Shown here piece after piece: positions 1-6,247 of a stretch of 9,932 nt of DNA. The notes beneath the pieces are model-generated. The model searched no databases. It saw only the letters and a list, made by a program, of their open reading frames with translations, and had not been told where the DNA came from. A program made the position numbers and the translations under genes. The DNA is from Paracoccaceae bacterium. GTDB taxonomy: Bacteria; Pseudomonadota; Alphaproteobacteria; Rhodobacterales; Rhodobacteraceae. Location: assembly GCA_030625695.1 (NCBI GenBank), contig DAOUQK010000115.1, positions 1 through 9,932 of the forward strand. The letters are read 5' to 3'. Numbering within the stretch: position 1 is the stretch's first letter; every line of letters starts with the position of its first letter.

Positions 1-1
1 G

Positions 2-757
2 TTAATAGGTCGCCCGCCCGCCGGAGAGATCAAACACCGCCCCGGTCGAGAAAGAGTTTTCCTGGCTGGCGAGCCACACAATCATATCCGCCGCCTCGGC
101 CACTTCCAGAAATCTGTTGCGGGGAATTTTCGACAACATGAAATCGATATGCTCCTGACTCATCTGGTCAAAAATTGGCGTGCGCGCCGCCGCCGGGGTC
201 ACACAGTTGACCCCGATATCGTACCCCGCCAATTCCTTGCCCAGTGACTTGGTAAACCCGATCACCCCGGCTTTGGATGCCGAATAGGCGCAGGCGTTGG
301 GATTGCCTTCTTTTCCGGCAATGGACGCAATGTTGACAATCCGCCCATAATTCTGCGCCTTCATCGCGCCAATCACCGCCTTGTTGACATAGTAGGTGCC
401 GTTGAGGTTGATATTGATGACTTGCCGCCAAACATCATTGTCATAGTCTTCTACCGTCGCGTTCGGGCCAGCGATGCCTGCGCTGTTGATCACCGCATCA
501 ATCCGACCAAACCGGTCAAGTGTTTGACTGGCTGCATTTTGCACCTGCGCGGCATCAGCAATATCGCAATGAATTACCGCCCCTTCCAAATCCTGTCCCA
601 GATCGGACAATGCTTTTCGCGCGGGGGCGTCCTGAACATCCCAGACCACCACAGTGGCGCCCGAGGCCTGCAATTTCTTCACAACGGCCAATCCGATGCC
701 TTGCGCGCCACCGGTGACCACTGCAATCTGACCTGAAAAATCTGTATTCTTTGACAT
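2..757 (-). CDS. SDR family NAD(P)-dependent oxidoreductase (classical SDR)
   Basis: A soluble cytoplasmic dehydrogenase/reductase of 251 aa, the usual length for a classical SDR. The Rossmann glycine motif TGGAQGIG is at residues 15-22, Asp40 ends beta-2 (in this family an acidic residue there usually favours NAD(H) over NADP(H)), Asp65 lies in CDIAD, NSAG is at 91-94, and the catalytic set Asn117, Ser145, Tyr158 and Lys162 (YSASK) is intact. I chose the ATG at 757 because GGAG lies about 7 bases upstream of it in the leader; a frame-open extension to 814 lacks this and adds a basic tail before the fold. The stop is at 2-4, so the gene is complete. The substrate cannot be read from sequence. 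The wording around KEGNPNA and the C-terminal FDLSGGRATY resembles SDRs often annotated as 3-oxoacyl-ACP reductase (FabG-like) or sugar-acid dehydrogenases; this is recall, not a search. It lies downstream of the EEP gene on the same strand. Confidence 0.95.
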   Translation of the reverse strand: MSKNTDFSGQIAVVTGGAQGIGLAVVKKLQASGATVVVWDVQDAPARKALSDLGQDLEGAVIHCDIADAAQVQNAASQTLDRFGRIDAVINSAGIAGPNATVEDYDNDVWRQVININLNGTYYVNKAVIGAMKAQNYGRIVNIASIAGKEGNPNACAYSASKAGVIGFTKSLGKELAGYDIGVNCVTPAAARTPIFDQMSQEHIDFMLSKIPRNRFLEVAEAADMIVWLASQENSFSTGAVFDLSGGRATY

Positions 758-769
758 TCGTCTCTCCTT

Positions 770-785
770 CAACTTGCCCAAGTTG
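770..785. promoter_or_regulatory. Palindrome in the SDR leader (operator candidate)
   Basis: CAACTTG-CC-CAAGTTG is a perfect 7+7 bp inverted repeat with a 2-bp centre. It ends about 13 bp before the SDR start codon and directly abuts the GAAGGAG ribosome-binding site. Two direct copies of GCGTTTG (785-791 and 803-809, plus-strand reading) sit just upstream with respect to the gene. Position and symmetry fit a repressor operator or a leader hairpin. The regulator is unknown and no regulator gene is nearby. Confidence 0.45.
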
Positions 786-815
786 CGTTTGGTTTGGGCT
801 ATGCGTTTGAACATC

Positions 816-845
816 CAACAGACGACCTGAGCACGATTTCGTCAA
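816..845 (-). promoter_or_regulatory. Weak promoter candidate for the SDR gene
   Basis: On the minus strand TTGACG (845-840) matches five of six bases of the sigma-70 -35 consensus. The hexamer 17 bp further on is TCTGTT, a poor -10. It would place a transcript start around 805-812, just upstream of the palindrome at 770-785. The SDR could instead be read through from the EEP gene, since the gap is only 122 bp and I see no terminator in it. Confidence 0.2.
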
Positions 846-879
846 GTTACCTGAGGAATGCAGCAAAGCCATCTTTCGG

Positions 880-1746
880 TTACAAATTCATTTCCAGCCA
901 ATAGGGTTGATGATCCGAGGCCGGACAGGTCTGATCAATCCGAACGGACTTGATTTTATTGGCCAGGTCAGGGCTGACAAATGCGTAATCCAGTCGACGG
1001 CCGCTTTTGAAGTCGTCCTCTTCGTCGAACCAGGTTATGCTGTTTTCTTCGTCATTGCCGCAGCGTGTCCAACTGTCGACCCAATGGTCACTGGTCGCCA
1101 AACGTCCATAGTAATAGTCTGACTTGCCAACAATCCGGTCATATTCCTCGCAGTTGGGTGTCAGATTGAAATCCCCCATTATAATGAAGCTTTTTGGCGT
1201 TGGGGGTATAGGAAAGCCGTTCCAGGTCGTGCCCGTCATGCAACCACCTTCGCTCACAGTGGCGAAAAGCTTTGGCACCAGCCAGTCCAATTGCATACGG
1301 CGCGTTTGGCTGCGCAAATGATTCAGATGCGTCACGTAAATTCTGATCGGTCCACCGGGGGCGGCAATAAATGCCTCTAACACACCGTTTTGCATGTCGA
1401 AATTATCAACGCTTCCGGTGCGCGGCAAAATCAACGCCCGTTTCGATGAAATCGGCCAGCGCGACAGCACCATATTGCCAAACTCCAGGCGTTTGGAAAC
1501 CGCTTGGCCGTTTTCAATCTTGGACCCAAGGTCCACGTCAATCGATGACGCATAGGACCAGTAATATTCGGGCAACAATTCCGCGATCCTTGCGGGTTGA
1601 TCCGCGTCAGGTACATCCGGCATATTGCGCGTAACCTCTTGCAGCCCGATGATATCAGCGCCCCGAACCGCATCAACAATGCGGTCAAGATCAAATGCGC
1701 CGTCTTTGCCTTTTGAATATTGGATGTTGTAGCTGACTATTTTCAT
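880..1746 (-). CDS. Endonuclease/exonuclease/phosphatase (EEP) family protein
   Basis: A 288-aa metal-dependent phosphodiesterase/nuclease-fold protein. All core EEP motifs are in order: SYN with Asn7, LQEV with the metal-ligand Glu37, VTHLNH with His140, GDFN at 191-194 (Asp192, Asn194), RLDYAF with Asp253, and the terminal SDH at 277-279 with His279 as the expected general base. It should therefore be catalytically competent. EEP members cleave DNA, RNA, phosphoinositides, sphingomyelin or other phosphodiesters, and nothing here decides which. No signal peptide or membrane segment is visible at the N-terminus, so a cytoplasmic location is likely. I chose ATG 1746 because MKIVSYN is the typical family start; GGAA about 6 bases upstream is only a modest ribosome site. 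An upstream TTG at 1782 is the alternative. It is transcribed away from bpt and lies 122 bp upstream of the SDR; a shared transcript is possible but not shown. Confidence 0.93.
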   Translation of the reverse strand: MKIVSYNIQYSKGKDGAFDLDRIVDAVRGADIIGLQEVTRNMPDVPDADQPARIAELLPEYYWSYASSIDVDLGSKIENGQAVSKRLEFGNMVLSRWPISSKRALILPRTGSVDNFDMQNGVLEAFIAAPGGPIRIYVTHLNHLRSQTRRMQLDWLVPKLFATVSEGGCMTGTTWNGFPIPPTPKSFIIMGDFNLTPNCEEYDRIVGKSDYYYGRLATSDHWVDSWTRCGNDEENSITWFDEEDDFKSGRRLDYAFVSPDLANKIKSVRIDQTCPASDHQPYWLEMNL

Positions 1747-1800
1747 TATGCATTCCGATTTTCTGTTTATTTCCCCTAGCAATAATTTCGCCCGGGTGCC

Positions 1801-1828
1801 AACATATTTGCGCCACTGGGATTGTCAG
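1801..1828 (-). promoter_or_regulatory. Sigma-70-like promoter candidate for the EEP gene
   Basis: On the minus strand CTGACA (1828-1823, five of six to TTGACA) is followed after 16 bp by TATGTT (1806-1801, four of six to TATAAT). This would start transcription near 1794 and leave a leader of about 48 nt before the ATG at 1746. Assigned from hexamer match and position only. Confidence 0.35.
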
Positions 1829-1872
1829 GTTGTTTCCGGCCAGAATCCGCAGGTGGCCGCATTTTGCCCAAG

Positions 1873-1911
1873 TATAATTGATCCGAACGGATACCGTTTC
1901 GCCGCAAGCGG
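1873..1911. promoter_or_regulatory. Divergent control region: TATAAT box and two small palindromes
   Basis: The 232-bp gap between the divergent EEP and bpt genes holds a perfect plus-strand TATAAT at 1873-1878, but no recognisable -35 at 16-18 bp upstream. Next to it are two short palindromes: ATCCG-AA-CGGAT (1881-1892) and CCGC-AA-GCGG (1902-1911). Both continue into GATA (1890-1893 and 1911-1914), so they share a CCG(C)AA(G)CGGATA pattern. This is where bpt would most naturally start transcription, and the palindromes could be operator sites. The remaining sequence shows a loose hairpin near bpt (GGTTGT 1940-1945 / ACAACC 1961-1966) and nothing else I can name. Confidence 0.3.
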
Positions 1912-1978
1912 ATAATCAGCCCTTGGCGCACAGGAAATCGGTTGTTATCATCAGCTAACGACAACCACGGGACGTTTC

Positions 1979-2794
1979 ATGCGCCACACTCTGCCCATCG
2001 CCCCACAGTTCTATGTGACGGCCCCCCAGCCCTGCCCCTATCTGGACGGCAGGATGGAGCGCAAGCTGTTCACGGCTTTGCAAGGCGATAGTGCGGCCAA
2101 ACTCAACAACGCCCTGTCCCAGCAAGGGTTCCGGCGCTCGCAGAACGTGTTGTACCGCCCGTCCTGCACCGATTGCGCCGCTTGTCTTTCGGCCCGCATA
2201 AAGGTGGCCGATTTTCAACCAACGAAAAGCCAGAAACGAACGTTACGGCGGGGCCACGAGATTATTCGCAAAGCGTCTTCACCCTGGGCCACCGAAGATC
2301 AATACGACCTGTTTCGCTCTTACCTCGGGGCGCGCCATGCCAATGGCGGTATGGCGGATATGGACGTCTATGAATTCTCGGCGATGATCGAAGAAACCCC
2401 GGTGCGCAGCCGGGTAATCGAATATTTCGAGTCTGAGAATAAATCGTTGATCGCCGTCAGCCTGACAGATGTACTCAAAGACGGGTTGTCGATGGTGTAT
2501 TCGTTTTTCACCCCGCATATGCCGAGCCATTCGCTTGGCACCTATATGATCCTTGATCATATCAACATCGCCCGTGAGGCGGATTTGCCGTATGTCTACC
2601 TTGGCTATTGGGTGCCGGGCAGCCCCAAGATGGACTACAAGGCCAAGTTCTCGGGGCTCGAGGTATATTCCGGCGGGCAATGGCGCGTGATGTCCGACCC
2701 GGCGTCTTTCAAGCCTGACAACCACCCGCTGTCAACCGACCCGATTGCCGAACAGGTCGCCAATATTCAACTTCCGGATGACAGATCAACCTGA
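1979..2794 (+). CDS. bpt: Aspartate/glutamate leucyltransferase (Bpt; arginyl-tRNA-protein transferase family)
   Basis: A 271-aa cytoplasmic aminoacyl-tRNA-protein transferase. The family moves leucine from Leu-tRNA to N-terminal Asp or Glu of proteins, creating an N-degron that ClpS delivers to ClpAP. The N-terminal domain shows the signature PCPYLDGRMERKLF at 18-31 and the cysteine cluster YRPSCTDCAACLSARI with Cys63, Cys66 and Cys69, plus Cys19. The C-terminal domain holds LGYWVPGSPKMDYK at 208-221 and the following FSGLEVY. Length and both ATE domains match the family, so the gene is full length. The ATG at 1979 has a modest GGGA (1969-1972) about 6 bases upstream, and MRHTLPIAPQFY is a normal family N-terminus. 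It is divergent from the EEP gene and is followed by hairpins rather than by a close downstream gene, so it is probably monocistronic. No other N-degron component is in the window. Confidence 0.95.
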   Translation: MRHTLPIAPQFYVTAPQPCPYLDGRMERKLFTALQGDSAAKLNNALSQQGFRRSQNVLYRPSCTDCAACLSARIKVADFQPTKSQKRTLRRGHEIIRKASSPWATEDQYDLFRSYLGARHANGGMADMDVYEFSAMIEETPVRSRVIEYFESENKSLIAVSLTDVLKDGLSMVYSFFTPHMPSHSLGTYMILDHINIAREADLPYVYLGYWVPGSPKMDYKAKFSGLEVYSGGQWRVMSDPASFKPDNHPLSTDPIAEQVANIQLPDDRST

Positions 2795-2814
2795 CGGCCT
2801 GACGCCCGCGGGGG

Positions 2815-2845
2815 GCGGCGATCAAAATGAAATTTTGAGCGCCGC
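2815..2845 (+). terminator. Long imperfect hairpin just after bpt
   Basis: Starting 21 bases after the bpt stop, GCGGCG (2815-2820) and CGCCGC (2840-2845) enclose TCAAAAT (2822-2828) and ATTTTGA (2832-2838), with one A/G mismatch and a GAA loop. That is 13 paired bases in a 31-base hairpin. It lacks a 3' T run, so it is a 3'-end structure or part of a compound terminator rather than a textbook intrinsic terminator. Confidence 0.45.
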
Positions 2846-2847
2846 TT

Positions 2848-2871
2848 GGGGGCTGCAAGCCTCCTTACTTT
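2848..2871 (+). terminator. Rho-independent terminator candidate downstream of bpt
   Basis: GGGGGCT (2848-2854), loop GCA, AGCCTCC (2858-2864) forms a 7-bp stem with one G-U pair, followed by TTACTTTAT. This is a GC-rich stem with a T-rich tail, placed 54 bases after the bpt stop, and is the most terminator-like of the three hairpins here. Confidence 0.45.
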
Positions 2872-2878
2872 ATCCAGC

Positions 2879-2902
2879 AAGAGGCCCGGAACGGGCCTCT
2901 TT
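2879..2902. terminator. Perfect 10-bp hairpin with TTT tail
   Basis: AAGAGGCCCG (2879-2888), loop GAA, CGGGCCTCTT (2892-2901) is a perfect 10-bp stem, then T and CC. A run of A before and T after makes it usable from both strands. It could back up bpt termination on the plus strand or end a minus-strand transcript coming from 2923-3003. Confidence 0.55.
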
Positions 2903-2922
2903 CCGTTGGATCACCTCTACGT

Positions 2923-3003
2923 TCAAACCAACTCCGCGTCCGTCATGATCCCGGCCAGCGACAGCATCCGCAAAGGCCAGACGTGGCGGCTTTTCAACGT
3001 CAT
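2923..3003 (-). CDS. Possible 26-aa small ORF or gene remnant
   Basis: Between the hairpins and the aminotransferase, the minus strand reads ATG at 3003 to TGA at 2923. The peptide begins MTLKSRHVWPLRMLSL and ends DAELV. About 23 of 26 codons end in G or C, which looks like coding use in a GC-rich genome and unlike the surrounding spacer. In the same frame, behind a TAA, a weaker 18-codon stretch starts at an ATG at 3075 (MLGLDVNDRD...). I see no good ribosome-binding site before 3003 and no family I recognise. It may be a tiny gene, the decayed 3' end of a lost gene, or chance. The rest of the 384-bp spacer (2795-3178) shows no convincing promoter for the aminotransferase. Confidence 0.2.
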   Translation of the reverse strand: MTLKSRHVWPLRMLSLAGIMTDAELV

Positions 3004-3178
3004 CAGGTCGATTTATGCGGCAAATTGTGAACGCCTGAGATCACGATCATTCACGTCCAACCCAAGCATTTTGCCGGAACACCGCAATCATGGTTTACCA
3101 AACTCAGGATTTGCGCAATGTATCAGGGGCACGGCCATCCATGCCCTTTCGTTTTCGCAAATTGACAGGTTGAACATC

Positions 3179-4570
3179 ATGACCCAGAACACCACTAATA
3201 TCACCGCCAACTCTCCGGCCGCCCGCGACATCGCCTCGCATCTGCACCCCTTTACCAACCTTGCGGCCCACCCGGACAAGGGCCCGCATATCATCAGCCG
3301 GGGTGACGGCATCTATGTTCACGACGACGACGGGAAAAAGTTCATCGAAGGGCTTTCCGGGCTTTGGTGTGCCTCGCTTGGGTTTTCGGAGCCACGCCTG
3401 GTCGAGGCCGCAACCCGCCAGATGCAGGCTCTGCCGTTCTATCACAACTTTGCCCACAAAGCGGTCGAACCGGCGATTGAGCTGGCGGATTATCTGGTCA
3501 AACACGCGCCTGTGCCGATGTCCAAAGTGTTTTTTACCAACTCAGGCTCTGAGGCGAATGATACGCAGGTAAAACTGGTCTGGTATTACAACAACATTCT
3601 GGGCCGCCCGGAAAAGAAAAAGATCATTGCCCGTCACGGTGCGTATCATGGCATCACCGTGGCCGCGGCCTCGCTGACTGGGCTGCAATACGCCCATAAC
3701 GCCTTTGACGTGCCGATCAATAATATCATGCACACCGACTGCCCGCATTTCTATAAATACGGCGAAGAGGGCGAAAGCGAAGAGCAATACGCCACCCGCC
3801 TTGCCGCCAATCTGGAAGAGTTGATCATGACCGAGGGGCCGGATACGGTCGCTGCCTTTATTGCCGAGCCGTTTCTCGGGGCTGGTGGGGTGATTGAACC
3901 GCCCAAAGGGTATTACGAGAAAATCCAGCCAATTCTGGAGCAGCACGATATCCTGTTCATTGTCGACGAGGTGATCAGCGGATTTTACCGTACCGGCAAT
4001 ATGTTCGCGACTGAAACCTACGGGCTAAAGCCCGACTTGATGACCATGGCCAAGCAATTGTCTGCCGCCTATCTGCCGATTGGAGCGGTGATGATGAGCG
4101 AGAAAGTTCATGAGGCTTTGGTCGAGGGCAGCCGCAAGTATGGCGTCTTTGGCACCGGGTTCACCTATTCCGGCCATCCGGTTCCGGCGGCGGTCGCACT
4201 GGAAACGCAAAAGATTTATGACGAGAGGGACATTGGCACCCATGTCAAATCTGTCTCAATCCGGTTCCAGCAACGCCTTGCGGGACTGCGCGATCACCCA
4301 TTGGTGGGTGAAGTGCGCGGACTTGGCCTGATTGGCGCGGTTGAACTGGTGGCCGACAAAGACGCGCGGCGCAACTTTGATCCGAAACAGGGCGTCGGGG
4401 CACATGCGGTTGACCGGGCGATGGAGCACGGGCTGATTGTGCGCGGGTTGGTCAATGATACGGTGGCCTTCTGCCCGCCGCTGATCATCACAGACACACA
4501 GGTGGACGACATGTTCGACATTTTTGAGCGCGCGCTTGAGGATACAAATGGTTATGTCGCCGATTTGTGA
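3179..4570 (+). CDS. Class III PLP-dependent aminotransferase (omega-aminotransferase type)
   Basis: A 463-aa fold-type I, class III transaminase, cytoplasmic, expected to act as a dimer and move an amino group from an omega-amine or amino acid to pyruvate or a 2-oxo acid. Visible are the N-terminal GLSGLWC (58-64), the PLP phosphate loop NSGSEAND (121-128), the ring-stacking YHG (156-158), Asp263 in IVDEV that pairs with the pyridine nitrogen, the Schiff-base Lys292 in AKQLSAAYLPIG, and FTYSGHP (328-334) contributing from the partner subunit. Arg422 (LIVR) is at the place of the substrate-binding arginine of omega-transaminases. The frame is open upstream to 2846, but MTQN at 3179 gives the normal family length and has AGG 9 bases before it; the extension has no domain. 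The fold resembles putrescine-, beta-alanine- or taurine-pyruvate aminotransferases, and the donor cannot be decided from sequence. It stands alone on its transcript as far as can be seen. Confidence 0.93.
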   Translation: MTQNTTNITANSPAARDIASHLHPFTNLAAHPDKGPHIISRGDGIYVHDDDGKKFIEGLSGLWCASLGFSEPRLVEAATRQMQALPFYHNFAHKAVEPAIELADYLVKHAPVPMSKVFFTNSGSEANDTQVKLVWYYNNILGRPEKKKIIARHGAYHGITVAAASLTGLQYAHNAFDVPINNIMHTDCPHFYKYGEEGESEEQYATRLAANLEELIMTEGPDTVAAFIAEPFLGAGGVIEPPKGYYEKIQPILEQHDILFIVDEVISGFYRTGNMFATETYGLKPDLMTMAKQLSAAYLPIGAVMMSEKVHEALVEGSRKYGVFGTGFTYSGHPVPAAVALETQKIYDERDIGTHVKSVSIRFQQRLAGLRDHPLVGEVRGLGLIGAVELVADKDARRNFDPKQGVGAHAVDRAMEHGLIVRGLVNDTVAFCPPLIITDTQVDDMFDIFERALEDTNGYVADL

Positions 4571-4606
4571 ACCCAACGACCACTACACTGGTTAGGCGGG
4601 CATTAC

Positions 4607-4650
4607 CCGTCTAAGTAGACATGTTAAATATGACATGTCTACTTAGACGG
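4607..4650. repeat. Perfect 18-bp inverted repeat with 8-nt centre
   Basis: The left arm CCGTCTAAGTAGACATGT (4607-4624) is the exact reverse complement of the right arm (4633-4650), around TAAATATG. Each arm also contains its own 12-bp palindrome, GTCTA-AG-TAGAC (4609-4620) and GTCTA-CT-TAGAC (4637-4648), with centres 28 bp apart, plus ACATGT in each arm. The element is AT-richer than its surroundings, starts 36 bp after the aminotransferase stop and ends 116 bp before the transglycosylase start. With no T run after the right arm it is not a standard terminator. A dual operator, an RNA 3'-end stem or a small mobile palindrome are possible. Confidence 0.9.
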
Positions 4651-4687
4651 TGCAAATCAGTTGAAATCGGTGGTTGTCCGGCTCGGA

Positions 4688-4716
4688 TTGACAGGGCGTT
4701 GCCTAATCAGGTTGAT
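4688..4716 (+). promoter_or_regulatory. Promoter candidate for the lytic transglycosylase
   Basis: A perfect -35 hexamer TTGACA (4688-4693) is followed after 17 bp by GTTGAT (4711-4716), a weak -10. It lies 38 bp after the inverted repeat and 50 bp before the start codon, so the repeat would sit upstream of the promoter as an operator or activator site would. Assigned by hexamer match only. Confidence 0.35.
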
Positions 4717-4766
4717 TGCACTGCCCCTCTGCCGCATTGTAGGCAAAAATGCGAGGCAGAGATATC

Positions 4767-6002
4767 ATGACCCTGACAAGACGCTACGTCGCCCTTGGTA
4801 TCGGCGCGCTGACACTGTCCGCCTGCACTGGCGGCACCGCCCCTGCGTCCCGCAAACCAGCACCGCAAATGCGCGCCGTGCCCAATGCCGATTACGACGC
4901 ATGGGTCGCCGGGTTTCGTACGCGCGCCGCCGCACGCGGGGTCAGCCAATCGACGCTGTCTTCAGCATTTCGCAGCGCTGGCTTTCTGCCGGACGTGATC
5001 GAACGGGACCGGAACCAGACCGAATTCACCCGCACGCTGGAAGACTATCTTGCCATCGCCGCCTCGGACGACCGGATTTCAACGGGGCGCGCCAAACTGC
5101 GCAGCCACGGCGCGGTTCTGTCGCAAATCGAGGCAAAGTATGGCGTTGAAGCCCGGGTTGTCACCGCGATCTGGGGCCTGGAAAGCCGGTATGGTGAACG
5201 ACGCGGCAATGTGCCGGTGATCTCGGCCTTGTCCACGCTGGCGTTTGACGGCCGACGCGGGGCGTTTTTTGAGAGCCAGCTGATTGCCGCCTTGAAAATC
5301 CTGCAAAATGGCGACGTGAGTGTGGCCAACATGACCGGCAGTTGGGCCGGGGCCATGGGCCATACCCAGTTCATTCCGACATCATATCAGGCCTTTGCCG
5401 TCGATTTTCGCGGCGACGGCCAGCGCGATATCTGGTCGGATGATCCGACCGACGCGTTGGCCAGTGCTGCCGCTTACCTCAAACGCTCGGGCTGGACCAA
5501 AGGCCAGCCTTGGGGCGTCGAAGTGCGCCTGCCGGACGGGTTTAACACCGCTCTGACCGGGCGCGGCAAAAACCGCAGCACCACCGAATGGGCGGCCCAG
5601 GGCGTGCGCGATATGAATGGTGCCAAGGTGCCCAACCATGGGGCGGCATCAATCCTGATTCCGGCCGGTGCTACGGGTCCGGCTTTTATGGTGTTCAGGA
5701 ATTTTACGGTCATAAGCCGTTATAACAATTCAGTTTTATATGTCATCGGCATTGGTCACTTGTCTGACCGGCTGATTGGTGGTCCGCCGGTCAAAGGTAC
5801 TTTTCCGCCCGATGCGCAAGGCATGACCATAAGCGACCGCAAAGAGCTGCAACAGCGTCTGACGGCAGCCGGATTTGACACCGATGGCGCCGACGGGGTG
5901 ATCGGCACCAATACCCGTAAGGCGATCAGCGACTATCAGCAGGCAACGGGGCTTGCGGTGACCGGCGAGCCATCACTGGCGCTATTGAAACATCTACGTT
6001 AG
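4767..6002 (+). CDS. Lytic murein transglycosylase (MltB-like, GH103), lipoprotein with C-terminal peptidoglycan-binding domain
   Basis: A 411-aa envelope enzyme predicted to cleave the glycan strand of peptidoglycan, leaving 1,6-anhydroMurNAc ends. The N-terminus is a lipoprotein signal: basic MTLTRR, a hydrophobic stretch, then the lipobox LSAC with Cys20 as the lipidated residue. The SLT_2 catalytic domain follows, roughly residues 42-335, with the catalytic Glu139 in IWGLESRYG (compare the VETRWG-type motif of MltB), GAMGHTQFIPTSY at 195-207, then DPTDALASAAAYL. Residues about 355-410 form a PG_binding_1 domain (LQQRLTAAGF ... DGVIGTNTRKAI). I chose ATG 4767 because it begins a normal signal peptide and has GAGG 10 bases upstream; ATG 4749 in the same frame would add MRGRDI. 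E. coli MltB has no PG_binding_1 domain; the SLT_2 plus PG_binding_1 pairing is common in Alphaproteobacteria. It is probably its own transcript. Confidence 0.93.
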   Translation: MTLTRRYVALGIGALTLSACTGGTAPASRKPAPQMRAVPNADYDAWVAGFRTRAAARGVSQSTLSSAFRSAGFLPDVIERDRNQTEFTRTLEDYLAIAASDDRISTGRAKLRSHGAVLSQIEAKYGVEARVVTAIWGLESRYGERRGNVPVISALSTLAFDGRRGAFFESQLIAALKILQNGDVSVANMTGSWAGAMGHTQFIPTSYQAFAVDFRGDGQRDIWSDDPTDALASAAAYLKRSGWTKGQPWGVEVRLPDGFNTALTGRGKNRSTTEWAAQGVRDMNGAKVPNHGAASILIPAGATGPAFMVFRNFTVISRYNNSVLYVIGIGHLSDRLIGGPPVKGTFPPDAQGMTISDRKELQQRLTAAGFDTDGADGVIGTNTRKAISDYQQATGLAVTGEPSLALLKHLR

Positions 6003-6178
6003 GTCCAGAAACTCTGCCACTTCCGATCCAAATAACGCGCCATGTTGACGCGGGCATTAATCCTCTGCAAACTGAATGAACCGGAAATTTTGGGCAGCTT
6101 TGCGTTTGGCACCCGTCGCAATATTCGAATCTGGTCCGGATCATCTGCCGATCTGCGTGATTTGCGCAGGCGGGTGGG
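5999..6178 (-). pseudogene. Possible remnant coding frame, convergent with the transglycosylase
   Basis: The minus strand is open from a TAG at 6244-6246 to a TAA at 5999-6001 that overlaps the transglycosylase TAG by two bases. The C-terminal part reads convincingly protein-like (about RINARVNMARYLDRKWQ, then SFWT and stop). There is no ATG except one 14 residues from the end; a GTG at 6110-6112 would give 37 aa but has no clear ribosome-binding site. About 58% of codons end in G or C, which is not decisive. I recognise no family. It could be the tail of a lost gene, a small protein, or chance. The coordinates mark the stretch I find most plausible. Confidence 0.2.
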
Positions 6179-6247
6179 TTTGGCAGGCTGAATCTGCTGT
6201 CCTGACGGGCTGACTGAAAGGAAATCACAGGAATCTGCATAAAACTA

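Noticed and set aside
1782..1784. TTG start for the EEP gene, 12 codons upstream
   Set aside because: The added residues do not belong to the family fold, and MKIVSYN at 1746 is the typical start.
2905..2917. TTGGATCACCTCT resembles the 3' end of 16S rRNA
   Set aside because: Only a dozen bases match, no other rRNA sequence is nearby, and the match breaks within the anti-Shine-Dalgarno core.
2921..2930. GTTCAAACCA looks like a tRNA T-loop and acceptor end
   Set aside because: The flanks do not form a T-stem and no cloverleaf can be built on either strand.
2846..3178. N-terminal extension of the aminotransferase by 111 codons
   Set aside because: It has no domain, runs through the terminator hairpin at 2879-2901, and would make the protein far longer than the family; the start at 3179 gives normal length.
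4661..5149. An alternative plus-strand frame starting before the transglycosylase
   Set aside because: It is a TTG-started, arginine-rich out-of-frame reading of the lipoprotein gene with no motif.
5926..6240. A 104-codon minus-strand frame crossing the transglycosylase end
   Set aside because: It overlaps the peptidoglycan-binding domain coding sequence by about 75 bases and its composition is not protein-like; the other minus frame ending at 5999 is the more credible trace.
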